From Candidatus Gastranaerophilales bacterium (GTDB taxonomy: Bacteria > Cyanobacteriota > Vampirovibrionia > Gastranaerophilales > Gastranaerophilaceae): 24,918 nucleotides of DNA. Each line of letters opens with the position of its first letter. The stretch's first letter is position 1. Location: NCBI GenBank assembly GCA_947624665.1, contig CANQLK010000009.1, forward strand, positions 1-24,918, read 5' to 3'. The position numbers and the translations under genes are program-made. Under the pieces are notes generated by a model. The model did not search any database, was not told the origin of the DNA, and saw nothing but the letters and a program-made list of their open reading frames with translations. Positions 8,295 through 16,452 of this stretch are shown here, piece by piece.

Positions 8295-9206
8295 ATGAAA
8301 ACCATTAAACCGAGAAAACTTAAAAAAGGTGATACAATCGGGATTCTTGCAGTTTCAGGCAGAATTAAAGAATTTGAGAAAATAGAAAACGCTTCAAACT
8401 ATTTAAAAGACAAAGGATATAATGTTATCATATCTGAAACCTGCCGATTTTCACACCGATATATGGCAGGAAAAAATGATGAAGAATTAATAAATACATT
8501 TCATAAATTTTTCTTAAACGAAGAAATTTCAGCAATTTTATGCGCACGAGGCGGATATGGAACATTAAGACTTGTTAATAATATTGATTGGCAAATTGTC
8601 CAAAATAATCCTAAAATTTTTGCTGGGTATTCGGATATTACCACTCTATTGAATTTAATATATAAAAAAACGGGATTAATAACCTTCCACAGCCCTATGG
8701 CTAACGGTGACTTCGGAGATAAAGTCGAGGATTACACCGAAAATTCCTTCTTTAATACGTTGGAAGGTACTGTAAAAGAATATAAAGCAGAGGATTGTAA
8801 AACTTTAAACTCCGGAATCTGTGAAGGTAAACTGTGGGGCGGAAATTTGGCTACACTCGCTTCCCTTTGCGGCTCTGATTTTGTTCCCGACCAAAATTTA
8901 ATTTTGTTTTTGGAAGATTTAAATGAACCGATTTACAAGATTGACAGGTATTTAACGCAATTATTTAACATTGAAAAAATTGCAAAAAACGTTAAAGGTA
9001 TTGCTTTTGGAGAATTTAAAGATATAGAAGATAATAAAACACTGGAAGAACTTGAAGAAGAAATAGCTAAAAAATACAAAATACCTGCCTGTAGTGGTTT
9101 TAAAATTACCCACAATAAGATAAAAGATACAATCCCCATAGGAATTAATGCGATATTTAATGCGGATGAAGGTTTAATAAGTTTAACAGATACTTATGTT
9201 AATTAA
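8295..9206 (+). CDS. ldcA: LD-carboxypeptidase (peptidase S66, LdcA-like)
   Basis: 303 residues from the ATG at 8295; a GTG at 8286 would add three. The start MKTIKPRKLKKGDTIGI is typical for the family. The catalytic Ser113 lies in AGYSDITT, Glu207 in LFLEDLNEPIYKIDR and His273 in GFKITHNKIKDTIPIG, the expected Ser-Glu-His triad. ARGGYG (84-89) precedes the nucleophile as usual. The enzyme removes the terminal D-alanine from murein tetrapeptides during cytoplasmic peptidoglycan recycling. No signal peptide is present, in agreement with that location. Its 3' end overlaps the convergent SGNH gene by 8 nt. With dacB downstream, the window carries two peptidoglycan-trimming enzymes. Confidence 0.92.
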   Translation: MKTIKPRKLKKGDTIGILAVSGRIKEFEKIENASNYLKDKGYNVIISETCRFSHRYMAGKNDEELINTFHKFFLNEEISAILCARGGYGTLRLVNNIDWQIVQNNPKIFAGYSDITTLLNLIYKKTGLITFHSPMANGDFGDKVEDYTENSFFNTLEGTVKEYKAEDCKTLNSGICEGKLWGGNLATLASLCGSDFVPDQNLILFLEDLNEPIYKIDRYLTQLFNIEKIAKNVKGIAFGEFKDIEDNKTLEELEEEIAKKYKIPACSGFKITHNKIKDTIPIGINAIFNADEGLISLTDTYVN

Positions 9207-10149
9207 TATTGAGTTTTTTAATAAGTTTTGGAGTTATTAATGCCCAAGCTTCGGGCGAAGGATGAAAGTTGTCGGGCCCTAAATATTTTTGTTCTTCCAG
9301 TTTACCTTTGCCTAACAAATCATCAGAGTATATAACTTTTATTCCTTCATCTTCAAAATGTTTCATAATATCATTTTTTACCTGATTATTGCCTATTTGC
9401 CAACCTCTCTCCTGATATACAAATATTATAAATTGAGCTTGAGGAAATTTCTCTTTTATCAGATTGTATGAACCGTCTATCATTTTTATAAAAGGTTCTT
9501 TATACTCGGAATTATCATACTCTTTGTCCTGAAAATACTTCTGAATAAGAAATACCGAATATAAGGGATATAAAAACATAAATTTGGGGTCTTGAAGCAC
9601 AAGTTTTCCATCCTTTAACTTATAACGGTATTGAATCGTAGAATCCATACACCAGCTTCTTATTGTTAAACTGCGGTAAAAATGGTCATCTATAAGGGTA
9701 TAAATAATATATTTAGGGTTTTTTATTTCACTAACAATATTATCATCGTTCAGTTGATAATACATAAAAGGAACCCCCGTTCCGTATAAACCCCTGTTGT
9801 ATACGGTCATGCCTGTATATTTATTAATCATACCGCCAAAGGTTTGTTCTGAATCCATAAAGCTTCCCCATGTAAATGAACAACCGAAAAGCACAACAGA
9901 ACCTTTTTTTTCATCATTACCCATAATTACCGGGCGCAGTCTTCTTTTTCTTTCTTCGTAAGAAGGATATATTGGCTTTTGATACCTTAAAACAGGGTCA
10001 AAACCTTTTATGTTTTTATGGGATTGGATTACGGTTTTATATAAATTACAAACGGTAAAATAACAACACGTTTCGGTAATAACAAATCCCAAAACAATTA
10101 TAATTATGAAAAAAACCGTTTTTCTTAATATAGACTTATAATTAATCAT
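9199..10149 (-). CDS. Membrane-anchored SGNH/GDSL-like hydrolase
   Basis: 316 residues. A hydrophobic anchor at 11-30 (TVFFIIIIVLGFVITETCCY) places the rest outside the inner membrane. The SGNH signature is readable: block I VVLFGCSFTWG with Ser91, a glycine block NRGLYGTG (118-125), and block V DNFHPSPEAW with Asp293 and His296. Relatives are esterases, lipases or O-acetyl-modifying enzymes acting on lipids or glycans. The oxyanion Asn block is not obvious; the LIDDHFYRS region may stand in for it. It is a paralogue of the gene at 11199-12239, with the same plan of anchor, GCS motif and HPxxxAW end. A TATAAT (complement of 10157-10162) is only 7 nt before the ATG. The substrate is unknown. 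Confidence 0.75.
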   Translation of the reverse strand: MINYKSILRKTVFFIIIIVLGFVITETCCYFTVCNLYKTVIQSHKNIKGFDPVLRYQKPIYPSYEERKRRLRPVIMGNDEKKGSVVLFGCSFTWGSFMDSEQTFGGMINKYTGMTVYNRGLYGTGVPFMYYQLNDDNIVSEIKNPKYIIYTLIDDHFYRSLTIRSWCMDSTIQYRYKLKDGKLVLQDPKFMFLYPLYSVFLIQKYFQDKEYDNSEYKEPFIKMIDGSYNLIKEKFPQAQFIIFVYQERGWQIGNNQVKNDIMKHFEDEGIKVIYSDDLLGKGKLEEQKYLGPDNFHPSPEAWALITPKLIKKLNIN

Positions 10150-10214
10150 AATTATGATTATAACTTATAAAATGATATAGTACAGTGTATTATTTAAAAT
10201 TTAACAAAGTAATG

Positions 10215-10220
10215 TATAAT
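10215..10220 (+). promoter_or_regulatory. Candidate -10 box for the OppF-like gene
   Basis: TATAAT in the context ATGTATAAT ends 7 nt before the ATG at 10228. A weak TTTAAA at 10193-10198 with a 16-nt spacer is the best -35. Transcription would begin at or within about 3 nt of the ATG. No Shine-Dalgarno sequence is visible. Confidence 0.5.
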
Positions 10221-10227
10221 TATTTTT

Positions 10228-11202
10228 ATGGAAAATATATTTGAAATAAAAAATTTGAATATGCACTATCCCGTAACTGACGGCTTATTAGGAAATATAA
10301 AAGGATATACATACGCATTAAATAATATAAATCTGGAAATCAAAAAGAACGAAATACTGGGGCTTGTAGGTGAATCAGGAAGCGGAAAATCAACTTTGGG
10401 GAATTGTATTTTAAAGCTTATAACCCCGACCAATGGAGAAGTTATTTTTGAAGGTGAAAATATCCTTTTAAAAAATAAAGATAAATTAAAAGACTTTAGA
10501 AGAAAAACAGGATTAATCTTTCAAAATCCGTATATGAGCCTTAACCCCAGAATGAAAATTTTTGATATTCTAAAAGAACCGTTTATTATTAACGGGATAA
10601 AAGATAAAAAATTAATCGAAGAAAAAATAAAAAAAATAGTTAAATTGACAGGCATGCAAGAGGAAATATTAACCCGATATCCTCATGAATTTTCCGGCGG
10701 ACAAAGACAGCGTATTGCAATAGCAAGAGCAATAATACTCAACCCGGAATTTATAGTTGCAGATGAACCTGTTAGTGCACTTGATGTAAGTATTCAGGCA
10801 CAAATATTCAATCTTCTTATAAGCCTTAAACAGCATTTAAATTTGACAATGCTTTTTATTTCGCACGATTTGAGAATAATAAAATATATATCGGATAGGA
10901 TTGCCGTAATGTATTTAGGTGAAATAGTCGAAATTACGGACAAACAAGAATTTTTTAAAAATCATAAACACCCTTATTCTCAAATACTTTTAAATGCGGT
11001 GCCTGTTATGCCCGGAGAAAGAAGAGAAAATAAAATAATACCAACGGGGGAATTACCCTCACCGAATAATCCTCCCAATGGATGTAAGTTTCATACAAGA
11101 TGTCCCTATGTAATGGAAATATGTAAAACCTGTCACCCTGAATTGAAATCAGTTTCGCAAGGTCATAATGTAAGATGTTTTTTGGTTGAAAAATCTGTTT
11201 AA
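10228..11202 (+). CDS. Oligopeptide/dipeptide ABC transporter ATP-binding protein (OppF/DppF type)
   Basis: 324 residues, standard length. Walker A GESGSGKST (48-56), Q-loop FQNPY (98-102), signature FSGGQRQR (155-162), Walker B FIVADE (175-180) and switch His213 are all intact. The C-terminal oligopeptide-transporter region is present (HPYSQILLNAVPV, 248-260). It is followed by cysteines C286, C292, C299 and C317, the spacing of the iron-sulfur or metal site known in this subfamily. It should power import of peptides, nickel or similar solutes from the cytoplasmic side. No permease, partner ATPase or binding protein is encoded nearby, so it is an orphan here and its partners must lie elsewhere. 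The stop shares TTAA (11199-11202) with the convergent gene. Confidence 0.93.
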   Translation: MENIFEIKNLNMHYPVTDGLLGNIKGYTYALNNINLEIKKNEILGLVGESGSGKSTLGNCILKLITPTNGEVIFEGENILLKNKDKLKDFRRKTGLIFQNPYMSLNPRMKIFDILKEPFIINGIKDKKLIEEKIKKIVKLTGMQEEILTRYPHEFSGGQRQRIAIARAIILNPEFIVADEPVSALDVSIQAQIFNLLISLKQHLNLTMLFISHDLRIIKYISDRIAVMYLGEIVEITDKQEFFKNHKHPYSQILLNAVPVMPGERRENKIIPTGELPSPNNPPNGCKFHTRCPYVMEICKTCHPELKSVSQGHNVRCFLVEKSV

Positions 11203-12239
11203 TTTAATTTTTCGGCAAACAGAGGTGTTAAAATCTTCCAAGCTTTTTCATTAGGGTGTGTAGGTGCTATATCTTTTTTCAAGCACCAATCTTTATTAAA
11301 TATAAAACCTGTTAAATCCTCGGATCTATATATTTTTATATCTGTTTCTTTTTCAATTTCATCCCAAATTTTGGAATTCTCTATTTCGGAATCAAACATT
11401 ATTTTAAAAGGATTATATAATTCAAAATGTTTTGAACTGTATAAAAGAATTATAAATTCCGAATCGGGACTTATCGCTTTTGTTTGTCTGTTTAAATATA
11501 AAATAACTTTTTTCAAAAATTTAGAACTGTTTTCTATATCAATAATTTGAGATTTGTTTTTAGGGTGTATAAGTTTTTTTAATTGCCAATAAGAACACGT
11601 TAATTTTATGAGCGGATACTGTATTAACTTTCGGTATATTTTATTATTAATTTCAAATAACTCTTCATAATTTGCATATAAGAAATCAATCTGAAGGTAT
11701 CTGTCTATGTGGTCATACATATAAACATAAATAAAATACTTGGCATTAGAAATTTTATTTTTTTTATCCTCGCTATTTGAAATATATTGATATAGGTTTT
11801 TTAGGCTGGTAACTCCTTCAATACCGCAGCCGGCGAAGCTATAAACAGGTCTTTTTGTATATTCGGACAATAAATAGGGGAAAGAATTTTCTTTTTTTAA
11901 ACCATGCCCGTATGCATAAGAGCATCCTAAAATAACTATAGGACTTTTGGTATAATTATTATTTTCACCGAATTCTATTCTTTGTTCCCCGCAAAATTCA
12001 TTAAAACTATCTTTAGTGAATTTAATTTGCTCTGCGCGCCAATCTTCAAAATCATATTTCTTAAGATTAATCGAATTATTTAACTTTTTTGAAAAATAAA
12101 TACGTCGATAGATAAAATTAGAAAAATTGCAAGTATTAATGTTATTTGAAAATATATAATTCAAAATTGAAAATATACCAAAGAATACAATTATATTTAC
12201 AAAAATTATAACGAAAAATTTTTTCAAACTTAACTTCAT
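11199..12239 (-). CDS. Membrane-anchored SGNH-like protein with an altered catalytic block
   Basis: 346 residues from the ATG at the complement of 12237-12239. An earlier ATG (12290) would add 17 residues but lies inside the likely promoter. A signal anchor spans about 8-30. IVILGCSYAYG carries Ser107 and AGCGIEG the glycine block. The C-terminal APTHPNEKAW keeps His328 and the HPxxxAW ending. However, the position three residues before His, normally Asp, is Ala325; the nearest Asp is 323. The protein may be inactive or use a shifted acid. It is a paralogue of the SGNH gene at 9199-10149 and lies on the other side of the OppF-like gene. Likely extracytoplasmic; substrate unknown. Confidence 0.7.
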   Translation of the reverse strand: MKLSLKKFFVIIFVNIIVFFGIFSILNYIFSNNINTCNFSNFIYRRIYFSKKLNNSINLKKYDFEDWRAEQIKFTKDSFNEFCGEQRIEFGENNNYTKSPIVILGCSYAYGHGLKKENSFPYLLSEYTKRPVYSFAGCGIEGVTSLKNLYQYISNSEDKKNKISNAKYFIYVYMYDHIDRYLQIDFLYANYEELFEINNKIYRKLIQYPLIKLTCSYWQLKKLIHPKNKSQIIDIENSSKFLKKVILYLNRQTKAISPDSEFIILLYSSKHFELYNPFKIMFDSEIENSKIWDEIEKETDIKIYRSEDLTGFIFNKDWCLKKDIAPTHPNEKAWKILTPLFAEKLN

Positions 12240-12261
12240 ACATACCCAAAATTCTAAGTAA

Positions 12262-12290
12262 AGTATAAATCTAAACAAATAAATACACAA
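12262..12290 (-). promoter_or_regulatory. Candidate sigma70-type promoter for the second SGNH-like gene
   Basis: On the minus strand TTGTGT (complement of 12285-12290) and TATACT (complement of 12262-12267) are 17 nt apart. This gives a leader of roughly 15 nt to the ATG at 12239. It argues against the upstream ATG at 12290. Confidence 0.5.
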
Positions 12291-12383
12291 GAATAATATG
12301 ACATATTTAATCTAGTATTGCAACATTACGCTTGCTGTCTTGTCTCTCCTTCGGCTTATCGTAAAAATTTACTCGGACAACAT

Positions 12384-12413
12384 TTGAAAAATATAAACAT
12401 TTTGATGTAAAAT
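12384..12413 (+). promoter_or_regulatory. Candidate promoter of the mlaEFD-lpxK operon
   Basis: TTGAAA (12384-12389), an 18-nt spacer, then TAAAAT (12408-12413) preceded by TG. The hexamer ends 6 nt before the ATG of mlaE. The expected start of transcription is at the ATG itself, and no Shine-Dalgarno sequence is present. Confidence 0.55.
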
Positions 12414-12419
12414 AACGAT

Positions 12420-13232
12420 ATGGCAAAGATAAATGAAATTATTCAACAGACCGTAACATACCAATTGTTTCTTATGTTGTTAAAGAACTTAAGAGAATTT
12501 TTTGAAACATTTGGAGAGATAGTCAGCGGGTTGTTGCAGACTTTGAAATATTTACTGTCAATGCAGATAAATATAAAACAATTAGTTGAGCAATCATCAA
12601 GATTTGCCGTAGATTCTTTGCCCATAACACTTTCGATAGTATCAATGACAGCAATAATACTTGCAATGCAGGTAGCACCGGAGCTGGTAAAGCAGGGAGG
12701 AAAAGACTATATAGGGCTGTTGGTGGCATTAACAATGGTAAGAGAAATCGGTGTAATAATGTCAGGATTCGCCATAATATCAATGATAGGGTCATCTCAG
12801 GCAAGCGAACTTGCTACTATGAGGGTAACGGAGCAGATTGATGCAATGGAGGTATTAAAAGTATCCCCGTTTAAATATTTATTTTTGCCAAGGGTATTGG
12901 CTGGAGCCATAATGATGCCGTTTATAGTTATAATATCTTCCGCACTGGGCATAATAGCGGGGGGATTGACGACTATGGTATCAGCAAAGGACGTTACCTG
13001 GCTATGTTATATATCATCGGTATGGCAGGGCTTATATATTCGTGACATAAATATAATGCTTTTAAAATCAGCTTGTTTTGGTGCTTGTATAAGTTTAATA
13101 AGTTCAAGTTTCGGATATTCTGCTAAAGGCGGGGCAAAAGGTGTAGGTATAGCAACCACAAAGGCGGTTGTATGGTCATTCGTTGCCATAGTAATTATCG
13201 ATTGCATTTTTGCGGCAGCATTTTATTTCTAA
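12420..13232 (+). CDS. mlaE: MlaE-family ABC transporter permease (phospholipid transport)
   Basis: 270 residues. It has an N-terminal amphipathic region (about 1-60) and then five or six membrane segments from residue 65 onward. The family core is clear: VREIGVIMSGFAIISMIGSSQASELATMRVTEQIDAM read in segments from 108 to 143. It includes the conserved Glu130 that corresponds to the SELG/T glutamate of MlaE. GYSAKGGAKGVGIATTKAVV near the C-terminus is also typical. It is the inner-membrane channel of an MCE transporter that moves phospholipids between inner and outer membranes. It opens the operon mlaE-mlaF-mlaD-lpxK-GT9. The mlaF start is 13 nt after its stop. Confidence 0.93.
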   Translation: MAKINEIIQQTVTYQLFLMLLKNLREFFETFGEIVSGLLQTLKYLLSMQINIKQLVEQSSRFAVDSLPITLSIVSMTAIILAMQVAPELVKQGGKDYIGLLVALTMVREIGVIMSGFAIISMIGSSQASELATMRVTEQIDAMEVLKVSPFKYLFLPRVLAGAIMMPFIVIISSALGIIAGGLTTMVSAKDVTWLCYISSVWQGLYIRDINIMLLKSACFGACISLISSSFGYSAKGGAKGVGIATTKAVVWSFVAIVIIDCIFAAAFYF

Positions 13233-13245
13233 TTATGAGGTTAAT

Positions 13246-13974
13246 ATGTCTATAAAAGTAGAAAATTTAACAAAAGAATTTGACGGAAGAAAAGTTTTAA
13301 ATAATATTTCTTTTGAAGTGAAACAAGGAGAAGTACTTTCAATAGTGGGTTTTAGCGGCTCGGGAAAAAGTACCATATTAAAAATATTATGCGGACTGTT
13401 AAATGCGGATTCAGGGAATATTGATATTGAAAACGGTGATATAGCAATGGTATTTCAATATTCCGCACTGTTTGATTCGTTAAACGTTTTTGACAATATT
13501 TCGTTTGCGCTTCAAGAAAGAAAAGAATTTAAAAATAAATATACAAAAGAAGAATTGAAAGAGATTGTTGCAAAAAGCCTTAGAACCGTAGGATTATCCG
13601 GGATAGAAGATAAGTTTCCTCACGAACTTTCCGGCGGTATGCAAAAAAGAGTCAGTTTAGCCAGAGCGATTGTAACAAAACCGTCGTTTATTCTATATGA
13701 TGAACCGACGGCAGGCTTAGACCCCGTTGCTTCCACGGTTATTGAAGACTATATATTAAGATTAAGAGAAGAAACTCACGCAACTTCAATAGTCGTAACT
13801 CACCAAATGTCAACAATAAGAAGATGTTCGGACAGAGTAATAATGCTTTATGACGGCAATATAGTTTTCAGAGGTACCCCCGATGAACTATTAAAACAAG
13901 ATACTCCATACACTAAACAGTTTGTATCGGCTTCTATAGAAGGACCAATGAAGATTACGTCATCCGGATTTTAA
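13246..13974 (+). CDS. mlaF: MlaF-family ABC transporter ATPase (phospholipid transport)
   Basis: 242 residues from the ATG at 13246. A GAGGT ribosome binding site at 13237-13241 selects it over an in-frame TTG inside mlaE at 13210. Walker A GFSGSGKST (35-43), Q-loop Gln71, signature LSGGMQKR (128-135), Walker B FILYDE (148-153), D-loop AGLDP and switch His186 are intact. The LSGGMQKRVSLARA form is characteristic of the MlaF/Mkl group. It binds MlaE in the cytoplasm and hydrolyses ATP to drive lipid movement. No MlaB (STAS) gene is adjacent, as in cyanobacterial and chloroplast TGD-type systems. Confidence 0.94.
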   Translation: MSIKVENLTKEFDGRKVLNNISFEVKQGEVLSIVGFSGSGKSTILKILCGLLNADSGNIDIENGDIAMVFQYSALFDSLNVFDNISFALQERKEFKNKYTKEELKEIVAKSLRTVGLSGIEDKFPHELSGGMQKRVSLARAIVTKPSFILYDEPTAGLDPVASTVIEDYILRLREETHATSIVVTHQMSTIRRCSDRVIMLYDGNIVFRGTPDELLKQDTPYTKQFVSASIEGPMKITSSGF

Positions 13975-14018
13975 TTTTAGAAATTTTTATAGTAAAATAT
14001 ACTTGGAAAAGGAAAAAT

Positions 14019-15377
14019 ATGAAATTCTCATCATCATTCAAAGTCGGAATACTTGCACTGTCTGCGATAATAATATTGCTTTTTACCGTTATGTGGGTTA
14101 AAGGTAAAGCAATATCAAGTGCTGAAAGAATTACCGTTAGTTTTAAAGACGTTAACGGAATGAGAGCAGGCAGCGGCGTTCAAATGATGGGCGTAAGAAT
14201 AGGTCAAATCGAAGAAATAAAGCCAAAAATTAATTCCGATGACAGTCACGTTGATGTTAAATTCGTTATAACTGAACCAAATGTTAATATTCCTAGAGCC
14301 TCCGAGATTTCAATTCAACAATCAGGCATAATAGGCGAACAATTTCTTGAAATTACTCCTCCGAAAGAAAGAACAATTTATCTGCCTGAAGGAGATAAAT
14401 CATTAATTTTACACGCTGATGACAAGGTTCAAATGGAATTAGATCATAAACTATACGATATTGGTATTGTAAAAAGAATTGAAATCGTTGAAACAAATAT
14501 ACTTCCCATGCTGATTAAAGAGAATATCAAAACCAAAAATGCATATAAAGTCGGATACATTATAGATTTACCCGGTCTTGTTATCCCTGAGATGCTTGAC
14601 GGGAAAATTGTTAAAGACAATAATGATAAAAAGCTTTGTTTAGCGCCGAAAGATAAAGTTGAAATTCCCTATCCGAAAACAAATTCTCCATATACGGTCA
14701 TAGAACCCATGAGAATAAAAGATTTTCTTGAACTTCAATTCAGAAGCGCAGAATCTTTAATTGAAACAAACGAAAGAATTTCAATGCTGTTATCGGATGA
14801 TGTAATAAGAGATTTGCAGCAAACAGCGGTTAATGTCGGTACGTTAACTGAAAATGCAAACATTACTATGGCAAAGGCTCAAGAATTAATTGACCTCTCA
14901 AAGGTAGAATTGGAAATGCTTTCACAAAATGCTAATAAACTTTCAGATAAATTAATTCTGCTTACCGATAATCTCAATAAAATTACCGGTGATAAAGAAT
15001 TCTCTCAGAATGTTTCGGATGCCGCTAAATCATTCACAAGACTTTCTAACAATATTTCTACTTTGATGGAAGATCCTCAAATGAAAACAACATTAAAGAA
15101 TATAGATATCACTTCAAAAAATATAGCAGAATTATCAAGTTATGTTAACGATATGACTAAAGATGCACAGTTAAAGAAATATCTTAAAGACTCGGTAACT
15201 AAGATGAATTGCGCATTGGATAAGTTAACGGTTACTCTCGATACGGTTAATTATGCTTTAGATGATGAAGAAAAACTTAAAGAAACGATGGATGATATTA
15301 GTGAAACTTCGGAAAATTTAAGAAAATTCTCGGAAAAACTTAACAAAAGATTCTTAATTTTCAGACTATTGTTCTAA
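14019..15377 (+). CDS. mlaD: MlaD/MCE-domain lipid-binding protein
   Basis: 452 residues, far longer than the roughly 180 of E. coli MlaD. A single membrane anchor spans 9-27 (GILALSAIIILLFTVMWVK). The MCE domain follows at about 38-115, with VSFKDVNGMRAGSGVQMMGVRIGQI read in parts and the Gly-Val-Arg-x-Gly turn. The C-terminal half (about 235-440) is polar, heptad-like and free of prolines, predicting long coiled coil or helical needle segments. Asn/Leu-rich repeats such as ISTLMEDPQMKTTL and ELSSYVNDMTKDAQLKKYL recur. It projects into the periplasm and should form a hexameric lipid conduit with MlaE and MlaF. AAGGA precedes the ATG by 6 nt. The long tail resembles TGD2-like or cyanobacterial MCE proteins. 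Confidence 0.92.
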   Translation: MKFSSSFKVGILALSAIIILLFTVMWVKGKAISSAERITVSFKDVNGMRAGSGVQMMGVRIGQIEEIKPKINSDDSHVDVKFVITEPNVNIPRASEISIQQSGIIGEQFLEITPPKERTIYLPEGDKSLILHADDKVQMELDHKLYDIGIVKRIEIVETNILPMLIKENIKTKNAYKVGYIIDLPGLVIPEMLDGKIVKDNNDKKLCLAPKDKVEIPYPKTNSPYTVIEPMRIKDFLELQFRSAESLIETNERISMLLSDDVIRDLQQTAVNVGTLTENANITMAKAQELIDLSKVELEMLSQNANKLSDKLILLTDNLNKITGDKEFSQNVSDAAKSFTRLSNNISTLMEDPQMKTTLKNIDITSKNIAELSSYVNDMTKDAQLKKYLKDSVTKMNCALDKLTVTLDTVNYALDDEEKLKETMDDISETSENLRKFSEKLNKRFLIFRLLF

Positions 15378-15384
15378 GGCTAAT

Positions 15385-16452
15385 ATGAAACTATTTATAT
15401 CTAAACTTCACTATAAAAAAGAACCGAATATATATGAAAAAATCATTTTAATGCTGTTAAGAAGCTTGGAAATATTCTACGGCACCATAGTAAGATACAG
15501 AAATTTCCTGTATGATAAGAAAATATTACGTTCATATTCATCAAAATCATTTGTAATGTCCGTAGGCAATATTACAACAGGCGGAGTCGGCAAAACACCG
15601 TTTACATTGGAAGCGGCAAAATATTATCTTTCGCTGAACAAGAAAGTCGCTGTTATTTCAAGAGGTTACGGTGCAAAATTAAACAATAAAAAACCCAATC
15701 TGATATCGGAAGGAGCAGGTGCTTTATATTCCGCTTCTGTTGCGGGTGATGAACCCGTATGGCTGGCTAATAATGCAAAAGGCGCTTATGTCGTTACCTG
15801 TTCAAGCAGAGTTAAAGCCGAAAAATTTCTTCAAGAAAAATATAATCCCGATATTATAATTCTTGACGACGGTTTTCAACATCGCAAAATGAAACGGGAT
15901 TTGGATATAGTTCTTATTGATGCAAAAAATAAATTCGGGAATAAATATCTGCTGCCGGCAGGGCCTTTAAGAGAAAATATTCATGCCGCAATGAAAAGAA
16001 TTGATAAGCTTGTTGTAGTGAATAAAAGCTACGATTCAAAAAATGCGCTTAAATATTGTGATTATTTAAAAAAAAGATACAAAAAAGAAACATATTTGTG
16101 TAAAATAATTCCTGACTGCGCATACAATGTTATAAACGGAGCAAGGCTTGAAAAAGGTACTAAAATAATAGCTTTTTCGGCAATAGGTCAGCCGGACGGC
16201 TTTTATGATTTCCTTAAAAAAGATTACAGATTGATTGCAGTTCTTGATTTTGAAGATCATCACTCTTATGAACAGGAAGATATTTCAAAAATTATCCGCT
16301 TTGCTCAGGAAGAAAATATTGATTCGATTGTTACAACCGAAAAAGATATGGTAAAATTAATTGATATGATTAAAGATATAGAACTTCCCGTCAAGTTCTA
16401 TGCACTAAAACTCAAAGCACTATTGGATATAAGGGATGTTTGCGGACTATGA
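15385..16452 (+). CDS. lpxK: Tetraacyldisaccharide 4'-kinase LpxK
   Basis: 355 residues, normal length. The P-loop GNITTGGVGKTP (61-72) is the family form, and a short hydrophobic N-terminal stretch (about 18-36) supplies the membrane-facing helix. ISRGYGAK, AGDEPVWLA, DIIILDDGFQHRKMKRDLD and LPAGPLRE follow in the expected order, and FEDHHSYEQEDI matches the conserved DHH block. The enzyme adds the 4'-phosphate to lipid A disaccharide at the inner face of the inner membrane. It starts 7 nt after mlaD; AAGG from the mlaD stop region serves as ribosome binding site. Its stop overlaps the next start as ATGA. Presence of lpxK is direct evidence for lipid A synthesis. Confidence 0.95.
   Translation: MKLFISKLHYKKEPNIYEKIILMLLRSLEIFYGTIVRYRNFLYDKKILRSYSSKSFVMSVGNITTGGVGKTPFTLEAAKYYLSLNKKVAVISRGYGAKLNNKKPNLISEGAGALYSASVAGDEPVWLANNAKGAYVVTCSSRVKAEKFLQEKYNPDIIILDDGFQHRKMKRDLDIVLIDAKNKFGNKYLLPAGPLRENIHAAMKRIDKLVVVNKSYDSKNALKYCDYLKKRYKKETYLCKIIPDCAYNVINGARLEKGTKIIAFSAIGQPDGFYDFLKKDYRLIAVLDFEDHHSYEQEDISKIIRFAQEENIDSIVTTEKDMVKLIDMIKDIELPVKFYALKLKALLDIRDVCGL

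Noticed and set aside
12523..12804. 93-residue minus-strand reading frame opposite mlaE
   Set aside because: Leu/Pro-rich shadow of the mlaE membrane segments with no start signals.
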